NCBI RefSeq assembly: GCF_003383615.1
Contig: NZ_QNUL01000018.1
Location: forward strand, 62,001-126,000
Direction of reading: 5' to 3'
Length of the DNA: 64,000 nt
DNA from: Dyadobacter luteus
GTDB lineage: Bacteria > Bacteroidota > Bacteroidia > Cytophagales > Spirosomataceae
Made by a program: the position numbers and the translations under genes. The notes beneath the pieces were generated by a model. The model was not told the DNA's origin. It did not search any database and saw only the letters and a list, made by a program, of their open reading frames with translations. Positions 43,773 to 51,991 of the stretch are shown one piece after another. Each line of letters begins with the position of its first letter. The first letter of the stretch is position 1.

Positions 43773-44076
43773 GGGCGATATTGTCCTCCTGTCATTTCCA
43801 TTCACAGATTTGAGTGGCAGCAAGCTTCGTCCGGCTATTATTCTAACGGAAACTGCATTAGACATAACTGCTTGTTTTATAACCTCACAAACAGGCTGGC
43901 AGGAGGCTACAGATATTTTGCTATCTCCCAATACCACAAATGGCTTAAAGAAAGTTTCACTAGTCAGGACTAATAAAATAGCTACACTTGACAGAAGTCT
44001 TGTAAGAGGGTTACTTGGTAAACTTTCTTATATCGAATTAGCTGAATTAAACCTGAAACTTAAGGCCCTGTTTTAA
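43765..44076 (+). CDS. MazF/PemK-type mRNA interferase toxin
   Basis: A 103-residue toxin of the PemK fold: KGDIVLLSFPFTDLSGSKLR, PAIILTE and the conserved C-terminal SLVRTNKIATLDRSLVRGLL with LGKLS. Expected to cut single-stranded mRNA. Overlaps its antitoxin gene; the pair sits between two paralogous secreted-protein genes. Confidence 0.88.
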   Translation: MAKGDIVLLSFPFTDLSGSKLRPAIILTETALDITACFITSQTGWQEATDILLSPNTTNGLKKVSLVRTNKIATLDRSLVRGLLGKLSYIELAELNLKLKALF

Positions 44077-44134
44077 CTACCCTGATTCTCCAAACCACTA
44101 TCCCGCCATCCATCCCAGCAACCCTACCATTCAT

Positions 44135-44155
44135 GTACTTTGTATTACATAGTAC
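44135..44155 (+). promoter_or_regulatory. Operator-like inverted repeat, copy 2
   Basis: GTACTTTG-TATTA-CATAGTAC: arms identical to copy 1 at 42717-42737, with a different 5-bp centre, 13 bp before the -7 box. Conservation of arms and spacing while surrounding bases differ suggests a protein-binding site. Confidence 0.75.
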
Positions 44156-44168
44156 CTTATATAGCCGC

Positions 44169-44176
44169 TATATTTG
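44169..44176 (+). promoter_or_regulatory. -7 box for second paralogue
   Basis: TATATTTG fits TAnnTTTG; leader of about 43 nt before the ATG at 44226. Confidence 0.65.
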
Positions 44177-44225
44177 TACTGTTCAATTAGCACAAACAAT
44201 CAGAAAATATTAAATATACAAAGCC

Positions 44226-44606
44226 ATGAAAACTACATTCAAAACCTTCGCTGTTGCCCTTGCTCTTATTGCTACTGCCTTCACTGCCAACGCAGAAGAC
44301 AAAGAAACCAAAAAAGCTACCGGATTCGCTACAGGCATTTATGCGACCAAAGGTGGGAAAATTAATGTACTGGTAGAAAAAGCCAATGTGGATGCCAACA
44401 CTACGCTTCTGCTCAAAAATGAAAAAGGCGACGTAGTTTATCAGGAAACCGTAGGTAAGAAAAACCTGAAATTTGGACGTACTTTGAATGTGGATGAGCT
44501 GAAATCCGGCACCTACCAGATCGAAGTAACAAGCCAGGGCGAAACAACAAGTAAATCTTTCGAAGTATCTTCTCAGGAAACTGAAAGAACGCTTTCGGTC
44601 AAATAA
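44226..44606 (+). CDS. Small secreted protein, paralogue B
   Basis: A 126-residue exported protein: signal peptide MKTTFKTFAVALALIATAFT ending near NANA, then AEDKETKKATGFATGIYATK, GGKINVLVEKANVDANTTLL, GDVVYQETVGKK and LKSGTYQIEVTSQGE. It aligns end to end with paralogue A. The pair arose by duplication. The function is unknown; a surface or periplasmic role under common control with A is likely. Confidence 0.87.
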   Translation: MKTTFKTFAVALALIATAFTANAEDKETKKATGFATGIYATKGGKINVLVEKANVDANTTLLLKNEKGDVVYQETVGKKNLKFGRTLNVDELKSGTYQIEVTSQGETTSKSFEVSSQETERTLSVK

Positions 44607-45014
44607 GCAATCCGAAAAGTATAGAATAGAAAAGCTCTTCTGAAAGGAGGAGCTTTTTTATTTCGGTGCTCTGCACCTAAGAAGTCTCACCTCAAAAAAG
44701 GCAGTTGTGTGACCTTCCGGAATTTCACTTCGTAACCGACCTTAAAGAAAAGGCGCAGAGCGCCGCAATATTTGTAGAAAAGCAATATACGTTATAAATA
44801 ATAGGTGCAGCGCACCGAAATACATATGAGAATCAATCTTCATTGACCAATCCTTCACTTTACGAACTCTTCCCTGGCTCCGATAGAGCCTCCTTAATTT
44901 TCCCCTGGTATGTTATTTTAACCTGCAATTTTGTAGCCACAAAGGAGATTTCACTTCAATTCCCCTTTATGGTGTAAAATCAATCAGACTTCCATTTCAT
45001 CTAACCATCATACT
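44607..45014. repeat. Intergenic region with hairpin repeat family
   Basis: No gene in 408 bp. Hairpins: GGTGCTCTGCACC (44665-44677), GGCGCAGAGCGCC (44752-44764) followed by GCAATATTTGTAGA (44765-44778), and GGTGCAGCGCACC (44804-44816) followed by GAAATAC. The outer two also form a long inverted repeat of about 18 bp (CGGTGCTCTGCACCTA against TAGGTGCAGCGCACCG). The region ends with AT-rich sequence before the Gfo/Idh start. Confidence 0.7.
44630..44660 (+). terminator. Terminator after paralogue B
   Basis: AAAAGCTC (44630-44637) pairs with GAGCTTTT (44650-44657), loop TTCTGAAAGGAG, followed by TTA. T-rich end on the + strand. Confidence 0.8.
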
Positions 45015-46121
45015 ATGCATTCCCGTCGCGATTTTCTTCAGAAAGTATCCTTAGGTTTGGGTGCCGCAGCGCTCTCTGCTTTTCCCGCTATTGCTAACGA
45101 GCTTACTTCCAACAGGCAGGACAAACAGCTTCGCGTGGCCATCATGGGTCTGGGTGGATACGCCAACATCGTCGCAAAAGGAATGCAGGAATGTAAAATG
45201 GCTAAAATCGTAGGCGTGATTTCCGGTACCCCATCCAAAATCGAAACATGGAAAAAGCAATACGACATACCGGACAAAAACACCTACAATTACGAGACGG
45301 TATCACAGATTAAAAACAACCCGGACATTGATCTGGTATATGTGATCACCCCTAACTCACTCCATCACAAACATGTATTGCAAATCGCCGCGGCAGGCAA
45401 ACATGTGATATGCGAAAAACCTGTTGCCGACAATGCCAAACAAGCCCGCGAGATGATCGCTGCCTGCGAAAAAGCAAATGTCAAATTTTATATCGGCTAC
45501 CGACTGCATTTTGAACCACATACCCTGGAACTCATCCGTATGCGTGAAGCCGGGGAATTCGGCAAGATCATGCATGTAAATAATTACGCTGGCTTTAAAA
45601 TTGGCGATCCTACGCAATGGCGACTCAAAAAATCGCTGGCGGGTGGAGGCGCTATGATGGACGTGGGCGTATATTCCCTGAACGGAGCACGCTATTGCAC
45701 GGGCGAGGAGCCGATTTGGGTGACGGCGCAGGAAAGTAAAACCGACCCGGTTAAATTTAAAGAGGTGGACGAAACCATCACATTCCAGCTGGGTTTTCCT
45801 AGTGGCATCATTGCCAACTGTGGCTGTACCTACAACTTCAACCATGTTGAGGGCCTTAAATTGATGGGTGAAAAAGGTTGGGCGGAAGTAAATCCTGCTT
45901 TTGGTTACGGACCTATACGCGGTACTACGCATAAGGGAAAACTCGAAGCGCCGGACGTAAACCACCAGGCCAATCAGATGGATGGAATTGCGGATTGTAT
46001 TCTCAATAACAAGCCAGATCCCAACGTTACAGGTCATGAGGGGCTGAAAGATATGGTCGTGATTGACGCCGTATATGAGTCAATTCGTAAAAACGGTGCT
46101 AAAATTTTTATCAATAAATAA
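45015..46121 (+). CDS. Tat-exported Gfo/Idh/MocA family oxidoreductase
   Basis: A 368-residue protein starting MHSRRDFLQKVSLGLGAAAL, a twin-arginine signal peptide (SRRDFLQ), so it folds in the cytoplasm with bound cofactor and is exported. The mature part has VAIMGLGGYANIVA (Rossmann), AAGKHVICEKPVADNAKQA and a C-terminal domain with KSLAGGGAMMDVGVYSLNG. Exported dehydrogenases of this type are frequent in Bacteroidota; the substrate is unknown. Independent of the sugar locus upstream. Confidence 0.9.
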   Translation: MHSRRDFLQKVSLGLGAAALSAFPAIANELTSNRQDKQLRVAIMGLGGYANIVAKGMQECKMAKIVGVISGTPSKIETWKKQYDIPDKNTYNYETVSQIKNNPDIDLVYVITPNSLHHKHVLQIAAAGKHVICEKPVADNAKQAREMIAACEKANVKFYIGYRLHFEPHTLELIRMREAGEFGKIMHVNNYAGFKIGDPTQWRLKKSLAGGGAMMDVGVYSLNGARYCTGEEPIWVTAQESKTDPVKFKEVDETITFQLGFPSGIIANCGCTYNFNHVEGLKLMGEKGWAEVNPAFGYGPIRGTTHKGKLEAPDVNHQANQMDGIADCILNNKPDPNVTGHEGLKDMVVIDAVYESIRKNGAKIFINK

Positions 46122-46137
46122 CACCTTCTATCTGCTT

Positions 46138-46821
46138 ATGAGATTTGCTGCGCTACTGTGCGTTGGCCTGCTGGTCAGTGTTTATTCTTCCGGACAAAAT
46201 ATCAATGTCTCTTTGCAAAAGGAGCTCGACAGTATCTATGTAATGGATCAAAAGTTTCGTGAACTGATGCATCTCGCTCAGAAACCTCAGAAAGCAGACT
46301 CTTTGGCAAAACATTACCAGGTCGACCGTGAAAACCTGACCAGCCATTTGTGGGATTTGCAAAATGAAGTGAACGAATCGAACCTGCAACGGGTGGAAGA
46401 AATTATAAAGCAATATGGCTATCCCGGCACTTCAATGGTAGGCTCCCCTACCGACGAAGCGGTTTTTTATGTCATCCAGCATTCAGAAAAAATTGACCAG
46501 TATATCCCGATTGTAGAAAAAGCAGCGAAGGAAAAGCAACTTCCATTTCGCCAATATGCCATGATGCTCGACCGCTGGCTGGTGCAATCCGAAAAGGAGC
46601 AGGTATATGGCACGCAAGCCATTAGCTTCAGCACGAAAAATAAGCAGACCGGCAAGGCAGAGCAGGCATTTATCATCTGGCCTGTTTCGGATCCTGCCAA
46701 TGTGAACCAGCGCAGAAAAGAAGCCGGTTTTGAGCTCACGGTGGAAGAAAATGCCAAGCGCCTGCAGGTGGATTACAGAGTGCTGACGTTGGAAGAGGTC
46801 CTGAAAATGAAGTCCAGATAG
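46138..46821 (+). CDS. DUF6624-like exported protein
   Basis: A 227-residue exported protein with signal peptide (MRFAALLCVGLLVSVYSSGQ) and the segments MDQKFRELMHL, IIKQYGYPGTSMVGSPTDEA and LTLEEVLKMKSR, a pattern seen in DUF6624 proteins. A longer frame from 46063 overlaps the preceding gene and lacks signal-like character; the ATG at 46138 begins 16 bp after it. Function unknown. Confidence 0.72.
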   Translation: MRFAALLCVGLLVSVYSSGQNINVSLQKELDSIYVMDQKFRELMHLAQKPQKADSLAKHYQVDRENLTSHLWDLQNEVNESNLQRVEEIIKQYGYPGTSMVGSPTDEAVFYVIQHSEKIDQYIPIVEKAAKEKQLPFRQYAMMLDRWLVQSEKEQVYGTQAISFSTKNKQTGKAEQAFIIWPVSDPANVNQRRKEAGFELTVEENAKRLQVDYRVLTLEEVLKMKSR

Positions 46822-46822
46822 T

Positions 46823-47491
46823 ATGTGGCATCATTGGTTACGAACAACACTCCCGGTTTTGCTGCTTATAGTATGTTTAAATTCGGTTTTCGCCCAAATC
46901 GTAACGATTGATATATCCGCACCAACTTCACTCAGAGGGCGAAAAGCGATATTACTCACAAGAGAAAAGGGCTTCGCGGCGACCGTCCATTCCGTAAAAC
47001 TAACCAGCGGCCAAGTGAATCTGCAACTAGCCGGCGACCTCGTTCCTGACCTATACCAGCTGAATGTATCCCAAATGAAAGGAGCACTGTTTTTCTTTCT
47101 GGAACCCGGCACGCACATTTATCTGGATACGCTGGATGTATCGAGGTCCATCGTTACCCAATTCAGAAGTAATCCCGATTGGCAGCTTTTCCAGGAAACC
47201 GTACAGAAGCCCTACGACCAGCTATTCAAAACCTACACCTCAGCAGAAAACAAAGCCCGCAAAACCGGCAAAACGGATAGTCTAAATTACTGGATTGAAC
47301 AGAAAACAGTAGAATACAACGTACTCCTGGAAAAAACCAAAACCTTTATCCTCACCCACCCCGCATCCTTCGTAAGCCTGTACCTGCTCAAAAACAACTG
47401 GTACGCTTTCAAAAATGATGGTCTGCTCGAAAAACTGGATGTTGCGTTGGCGGGGCACCGTTCTTACCAGTTTTTGAAAGGGAAGAGGTGA
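46823..47491 (+). CDS. Exported DUF4369-like protein lacking a thioredoxin domain
   Basis: A 222-residue exported protein: hydrophobic leader to about residue 25 (SVFAQ), then IDISAPTSLRGRKAILLTRE and FFFLEPGTHIYLDTLD like the DUF4369 domain that precedes thioredoxin domains in Bacteroidota TlpA-type proteins, and a helical part (TFILTHPASFVSLYLLKNNW). It stops where the thioredoxin domain would begin. It follows the DUF6624 gene by 1 bp, so the two form an operon. Confidence 0.65.
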   Translation: MWHHWLRTTLPVLLLIVCLNSVFAQIVTIDISAPTSLRGRKAILLTREKGFAATVHSVKLTSGQVNLQLAGDLVPDLYQLNVSQMKGALFFFLEPGTHIYLDTLDVSRSIVTQFRSNPDWQLFQETVQKPYDQLFKTYTSAENKARKTGKTDSLNYWIEQKTVEYNVLLEKTKTFILTHPASFVSLYLLKNNWYAFKNDGLLEKLDVALAGHRSYQFLKGKR

Positions 47492-47593
47492 GCCACCGGT
47501 TACGTGACAAAACATGATTTACGAAATATTACGGTTACCAGCCAAAACCATTGCTTTGAAATGAAAATTCAGGTTTTGATCTTTACAGACTGC

Positions 47594-48037
47594 ATGGCGG
47601 TAAAGAAAATATTAACCATTCTTATTTGTCTCTGCTTGCTATGGACATTGACAAGATGTAAGAGCATGCAAAGAACAAGGTCTTTGAAAGCCGATTACAA
47701 ATCCACATACATTACCCAATTTAAACTGACATACCTCCGGGAGCTACTAAAAAAAGGTTATAATAACTCTCCGGCAATACAGGAAATTCTTGAGTCTGAT
47801 CACAGTGGATTTACAGAACAAATCCTGAATGAGAATGACTATTTACTGATTGACAGTCTGACTACGGCTGATAACCATGCAATGAAACTTGACTCTGCAC
47901 AGGGAGAACAAAGAGCAGAAGGTGCACAAGGGAAAAGACCGCTAGGTTATCTTTTGGAGCTATTTAATAGTAAGCAGCTTGACAGTCTTGCCCGTCAGAG
48001 GTTAAAATTATCTGTAACTAAAAGCTGGACTTATTAG
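47594..48037 (+). CDS. Small hypothetical membrane-anchored or exported protein
   Basis: About 147 residues from ATG at 47594: hydrophobic leader MAVKKILTILICLCLLWTLT then RCKSMQ. The cysteine could be a lipidation site but Arg at -1 is unusual. The remainder is hydrophilic with a low-complexity segment (AQGEQRAEGAQGKRP). Longer starts at 47504 or 47561 are possible. No family recognised. Confidence 0.5.
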   Translation: MAVKKILTILICLCLLWTLTRCKSMQRTRSLKADYKSTYITQFKLTYLRELLKKGYNNSPAIQEILESDHSGFTEQILNENDYLLIDSLTTADNHAMKLDSAQGEQRAEGAQGKRPLGYLLELFNSKQLDSLARQRLKLSVTKSWTY

Positions 48038-48142
48038 GACCATATACTCAAATCACACTTATCAGTATTTTATCTCATTTCCAGCTACTAACATCTCTTG
48101 GCACAACTATTTCTCTCCTAAATCAACCAACAACAAAAACAC

Positions 48143-48568
48143 ATGAAACCAAAAATTTCAGTATTAACATTGGGAGTAACAGATCTGGAAAAGTCGGTGG
48201 AATTTTACAGGGATGGGCTAGGTTTTTCCACGGAAGGTATCATTGGAACAGAATTCGAATACGGTGCAGTTGCCTTTTTTGATCTTCACAATGGTCTGAA
48301 ATTAGCACTTTGGCCCAAGGATAGTATCGCACATGATACCGGTCTTGCTCCTCAAAATCCTTCTACTCTGGAATTCACTTTGGGACATAATGTGGATAGC
48401 AAAGAGGAAGTTGATACTGTGATGGAGTTGGCGCAAAGAGCGGGTGCGAGGCTTATCAAACCTGCTGCCGATACTTTCTATGGTGGGTATGCAGGCTATT
48501 TTCAGGATCCTGACGGACATCTTTGGGAAGCTGTCTTTAATCCGGCGTTTTTGAGTGAAGGCGAATAA
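48143..48568 (+). CDS. VOC family protein (glyoxalase/bleomycin-resistance fold)
   Basis: A 141-residue protein with two beta-alpha-beta-beta-beta units: KISVLTLGVTDLEKSVEFYR, GLGFSTEG and the second half with FYGGYAGYFQDPDGHLWEAV, the metal-binding QDPDG-W-E pattern. Substrate unknown; such proteins are lyases, dioxygenases or resistance binders. Stand-alone. Confidence 0.88.
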   Translation: MKPKISVLTLGVTDLEKSVEFYRDGLGFSTEGIIGTEFEYGAVAFFDLHNGLKLALWPKDSIAHDTGLAPQNPSTLEFTLGHNVDSKEEVDTVMELAQRAGARLIKPAADTFYGGYAGYFQDPDGHLWEAVFNPAFLSEGE

Positions 48569-48709
48569 GAATGGAATTATTGGAAAGCCGGACTTACAAT
48601 AAGAATTTGGATACTAAAATCTTATTGTGACACCCGAACCTTACCGAAACCTATTTTCAACATCATTCAGCCCATATCCCTATTCCCCATGCCCTAAGCC
48701 TCTACCCCT

Positions 48710-49063
48710 ATGCCCTACAACCACGAACTAGCCGACCGCGTACGCGACTATCTGAGCCAAAGAGAGGAATATCTGATAGAAGAAAAGAAAATGTTTGGCG
48801 GATTGGCGTTTATGGTCAATCACAAAATGTGTATCAACGTGGGCGACGACCAGTTGATGTGCCGTTTCGATCCTGAACTAACCGAACAGCTTGCTGAAAA
48901 GCCCGGATATGTACCGATGATCATGAAGGGGAAAGAACTACCCGGCTATTGTTATGTCGATCCGATTGGTTACCGCACCCATACTGATTTTGCATTCTGG
49001 TTGAATCTTTGTCTGGATTACAATGCTATGGCAGTAGTAGCGAAGAAGAAAGTGAAAAAATAA
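48710..49063 (+). CDS. TfoX/Sxy N-terminal domain protein
   Basis: A 117-residue protein with the TfoX_N pattern: LIEEKKMFGGLAFMVNHKMC, DDQLMCRFDPELTEQL and KGKELPGYCYVDP. In gamma-proteobacteria Sxy regulates competence; stand-alone TfoX_N proteins in Bacteroidota have unknown roles. Its start codon lies in a CCCTATGCCCTA repeat. Confidence 0.85.
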   Translation: MPYNHELADRVRDYLSQREEYLIEEKKMFGGLAFMVNHKMCINVGDDQLMCRFDPELTEQLAEKPGYVPMIMKGKELPGYCYVDPIGYRTHTDFAFWLNLCLDYNAMAVVAKKKVKK

Positions 49064-49248
49064 AATTGGATATAATCTTTCAGTTACAAGAAAACATTCA
49101 TTTCTGATTACCAGTTTGAATCCTTCTCAAAAAACAGTAGATTGTAGAGTGATCACTGGATATCAGCGTCTCTGAAATTACTAACTGCTCGCTTTTCAAA
49201 TTTCTGTTTAATTGCCGGGGCAGGCCACTTAGATACCAATCAAATCTA
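49064..49248. other. Intergenic gap
   Basis: 185 bp with no gene, repeat family or obvious terminator. Confidence 0.4.
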
Positions 49249-49683
49249 ATGAAAATGAAAAAATATAAGTCTGCCAGAAGAGGATTTATCAACTACTTAT
49301 TATTGGTGGCGATCGCCCTTCCCATCATTATTTTCTTACTAGATCCGCAAACATTCTTTGAACGTCCGGCCATTCTACTACCTCTTTTGGGTATTTTAAT
49401 TCAAATTTTATGGATCTATTTTGATACCTCTTATAAAATCACCGAGGACGAATTATACTATTACTCAGGATTTATAAAAGGAAAGATCAAAATATCGAAT
49501 ATCAGGGAAATCACAAAGGGGAAGACTATGTGGAGCGGATTAAAACCGGCACTTTCACCAAATGGACTAACAATCAGATATAACCGGTTCGACAAAATTT
49601 ACATCTCACCGGAAAATAATGATGAGGTCATCACAAACTTGTTGAGGATTAATCCTGAAATACAAATTGTGAAGCCCGGCTGA
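49249..49683 (+). CDS. Bacterial PH-domain membrane protein
   Basis: A 144-residue protein with two hydrophobic segments (FINYLLLVAIALPIIIFLL and LLPLLGILIQILWIYF) and a C-terminal PH-like domain: YKITEDELYYYSGFIKGKIK, ISNIREITKGK and LTIRYNRFDKIYISPEN. Function unknown; precedes a GRAM-domain protein by 53 bp and the two may be related. Confidence 0.75.
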   Translation: MKMKKYKSARRGFINYLLLVAIALPIIIFLLDPQTFFERPAILLPLLGILIQILWIYFDTSYKITEDELYYYSGFIKGKIKISNIREITKGKTMWSGLKPALSPNGLTIRYNRFDKIYISPENNDEVITNLLRINPEIQIVKPG

Positions 49684-49736
49684 TTTTTCCTACCACCATA
49701 CACCAACCCTACTACTACAAGACACATTTATTACAT

Positions 49737-50267
49737 ATGACAAGAAGCCAGAAAAACACAGCTATTTTCTTCGGTGTATTTATGGGGCTGTTCTCATTTA
49801 TCGAGAGTATGATCCAAGCAGGTATTATAGATGAAGATTCACTCTTATCATCTTTGAGGCGTATGCTAATCTCAGGAATCATTTCCTGGCTCTTCTATTT
49901 TCTGACTGCTCGTTTTATCAAAACCAAAAGCCCGCAGGAGCAAGGTCCAAAAATTGAATTGGACAATAATGAGTTAATGGTATTACAATCCTTTGGCACC
50001 CATCTGAAAGGTATTGAAGCTGTTGGTGGCAAATTGGTACTCACCGACAAAAGGCTTGTCTTCAAATCTCACAGACTCAACATTCAGCCTCATGAACTAT
50101 CCATCCCTCTGACAGATATCGAGAGTGTGTTCAGTTATAAGAAACTGGGTCTACTAAATAATGGCCTGGCGGTTACGACTTCTAATGGACTGGTTGAAAA
50201 ATTTACCGTAGACGAACCCTCGGTCTGGACTGAGAAATTGGCATCCGTAACTCCATTACGGGTTTGA
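49737..50267 (+). CDS. GRAM/PH-like domain membrane protein
   Basis: A 176-residue protein with two N-terminal hydrophobic segments (about 8-25 and 45-63), then a GRAM-like beta-rich domain: GGKLVLTDKRLVFKSHRLNI, ELSIPLTDIESVFSYKK and GLAVTTSNGLVEKFTVDEPS. GRAM domains bind lipids in eukaryotes; in bacteria the role is not known. Confidence 0.75.
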   Translation: MTRSQKNTAIFFGVFMGLFSFIESMIQAGIIDEDSLLSSLRRMLISGIISWLFYFLTARFIKTKSPQEQGPKIELDNNELMVLQSFGTHLKGIEAVGGKLVLTDKRLVFKSHRLNIQPHELSIPLTDIESVFSYKKLGLLNNGLAVTTSNGLVEKFTVDEPSVWTEKLASVTPLRV

Positions 50268-50290
50268 TGCATCGAATACACCATCTATTC

Positions 50291-50306
50291 GCCGCAAATT
50301 TGCGGC
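50291..50306. repeat. Perfect 16-bp palindrome
   Basis: GCCGCAAATTTGCGGC, flanked by TTC and AAA, in the 119-bp gap after the GRAM gene. No loop is present, so it is more like a dimeric protein site or a cruciform than a terminator. Confidence 0.6.
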
Positions 50307-50386
50307 AAATAATGTCCAAGATTTACCTAATCTTCACCTGCTACACATATATAGATCGGTAAGCATCAAAATTGATATCCATCAAC

Positions 50387-50920
50387 ATGAGCCACAACCT
50401 TCTTCTGCTTGAAAACTTCAACCGCACTATTGACACATGGCTCATTGCTCTTCGTAAGTATTCAGAAAGTGACCTGACTTTCAAACCCGAACAAGGCTGG
50501 TCAATAGGACAATTGTATATCCATCTTATCACAGATGCCGGCTTTTACTTAGAACAGATTAGCGAGTGTTTACATACGTATGAAAACGCAGAACTGGAAC
50601 CCACGGAATTTGGCAAACAACTTTTTGCGAACAATGACTTTCCTGACCAAATAATAGTCGGCGCTTCCTCCAATCATTTGCTTCCTCAACCGACAAACAA
50701 AGCCCGGATACAACATGCGATGCAAAATCTGAAAGAGCAATACAATAATTTTTATCCCCGGATAATAGCCCATGCTCCGCATTCAAAAACAAAACATCCC
50801 GGTTTAGGATACTTCAATTCTTTACAATGGTTTCAATTTGCAGAAATGCATTTCCGGCACCACTTCAGACAAAAAGCGCGCATTGATCAAATGATAAACC
50901 TGTCCAAAGTAAAAGATTAG
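50387..50920 (+). CDS. DinB-superfamily protein
   Basis: A 177-residue protein of the DinB four-helix bundle: WSIGQLYIHLITDAGFYLEQ near residues 40-60 and LQWFQFAEMHFRHHFRQKAR at the C-terminal end, with histidines placed as in the metal-binding triad. ATG at 50387 is preferred to the TTG at 50372. The reaction is unknown; related proteins are thiol transferases. Confidence 0.8.
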   Translation: MSHNLLLLENFNRTIDTWLIALRKYSESDLTFKPEQGWSIGQLYIHLITDAGFYLEQISECLHTYENAELEPTEFGKQLFANNDFPDQIIVGASSNHLLPQPTNKARIQHAMQNLKEQYNNFYPRIIAHAPHSKTKHPGLGYFNSLQWFQFAEMHFRHHFRQKARIDQMINLSKVKD

Positions 50921-50952
50921 TATCACATTTTGTACATTCAGGGTTTAAAGCG

Positions 50953-51597
50953 ATGAATATGAATATCAAACACCTGATCGACCAAGCCGACCTGGCAGGC
51001 ATTGGAGCAGCACTCAAAGCAAATCCGGGCCTGGCAAATGAAGGTCTTCCTTTCGACAACCAAAATACCACTAAAGCACATCCGCTGCACCGCATTTGTG
51101 ACGGTGTCTTTTCCGGAACCTATACCGATGAAGAAGCTGTCCACATTGCTCAATTGTTTCTTTCTCATGGTGCCGACGTAAATGGCTTTGGTGTATCCGC
51201 GGGACAAGACTCGCCGCTCGTTGCAGCATCCAGTCTCCATGCTGATGAAGTTGCGATGCTGTATATCCGAAACGGGGCAGTGATTAACCATCAGGGTACA
51301 CATGGTGGCACCGCTTTGCATTGGGCTTCCTGGTGCGGTCGTCCTGTTGTTGTAAAAACTTTACTTTCAGCCGGTTCGGAAGTCAATCAATTATGTATCG
51401 ATTTCAAAGCCACTCCCCTGTTCTGGGCTGTACGCGGCTCAAAATTCGGCGATCCGGCTCGACTATCCGACTATGGAGCGTGCATCAAACTTCTGCTCGC
51501 CCATGGTGCTGATAAAACGATACCGAACAAAGACGGAGAAACAGTTTCAGACATGCTTACGGAACATGATACCCTGGTGCGCGAACTTTTGCAATGA
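50953..51597 (+). CDS. Ankyrin-repeat protein
   Basis: A 214-residue soluble protein with four or more ankyrin repeats: LFLSHGADVNGFG, GTALHWASWCGRPVVVKTLL, TPLFWAVRG and KLLLAHGADKTIPNKDGETV. Ankyrin repeats bind other proteins; no partner is evident. It follows the DinB gene by 32 bp on the same strand. Confidence 0.88.
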   Translation: MNMNIKHLIDQADLAGIGAALKANPGLANEGLPFDNQNTTKAHPLHRICDGVFSGTYTDEEAVHIAQLFLSHGADVNGFGVSAGQDSPLVAASSLHADEVAMLYIRNGAVINHQGTHGGTALHWASWCGRPVVVKTLLSAGSEVNQLCIDFKATPLFWAVRGSKFGDPARLSDYGACIKLLLAHGADKTIPNKDGETVSDMLTEHDTLVRELLQ

Positions 51598-51631
51598 TAG
51601 GTTGTTTGTAATTTAACTAAACCACAAACAC

Positions 51632-51991
51632 ATGCAAATTCAATCACACGCTGTAAATGGAATGCGGATCGCTGAGGTAGTAGCAGATGAAATTGTTATA
51701 TCTGATGCCGAAACCGGTCTGGACTTAATGGGAAACCTCTACTATCAGAACTTCGACGCAATCATTCTGCATGAGAAGAATATCACCCCCATCTTCTTTG
51801 ATCTGAAAACAGGTATTGCCGGAGAAATTCTCCAGAAATTTTCCAACTATCGGATGCGCCTGGCGATTGTTGGGGATTTCGCGCCCTATCAGAGTAAAAG
51901 CATCCGCGATTTTATTTTTGAAAGCAATAAACAGGGACACATCAATTTTGTTGATTCCATTGAAGCAGCTTTGCAAAAACTAACTGCCTGA
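51632..51991 (+). CDS. DUF4180 protein
   Basis: A 119-residue protein of the DUF4180 (STAS-like) family: DAETGLDLMGNLYYQNFDAI, FFDLKTGIAGEILQKFSNYR and LAIVGDFAPYQSKSIRDFIF. Function unknown. It lies 34 bp after the ankyrin gene. Confidence 0.85.
   Translation: MQIQSHAVNGMRIAEVVADEIVISDAETGLDLMGNLYYQNFDAIILHEKNITPIFFDLKTGIAGEILQKFSNYRMRLAIVGDFAPYQSKSIRDFIFESNKQGHINFVDSIEAALQKLTA

Noticed and set aside
43252-44606. Genomic island boundary around the toxin-antitoxin pair
   Set aside because: No integrase, tRNA or direct repeat ends; hairpin repeats alone do not define an island.
45357-46037. 226-residue frame opposite the exported dehydrogenase
   Set aside because: Shadow frame; no signal peptide or domain.
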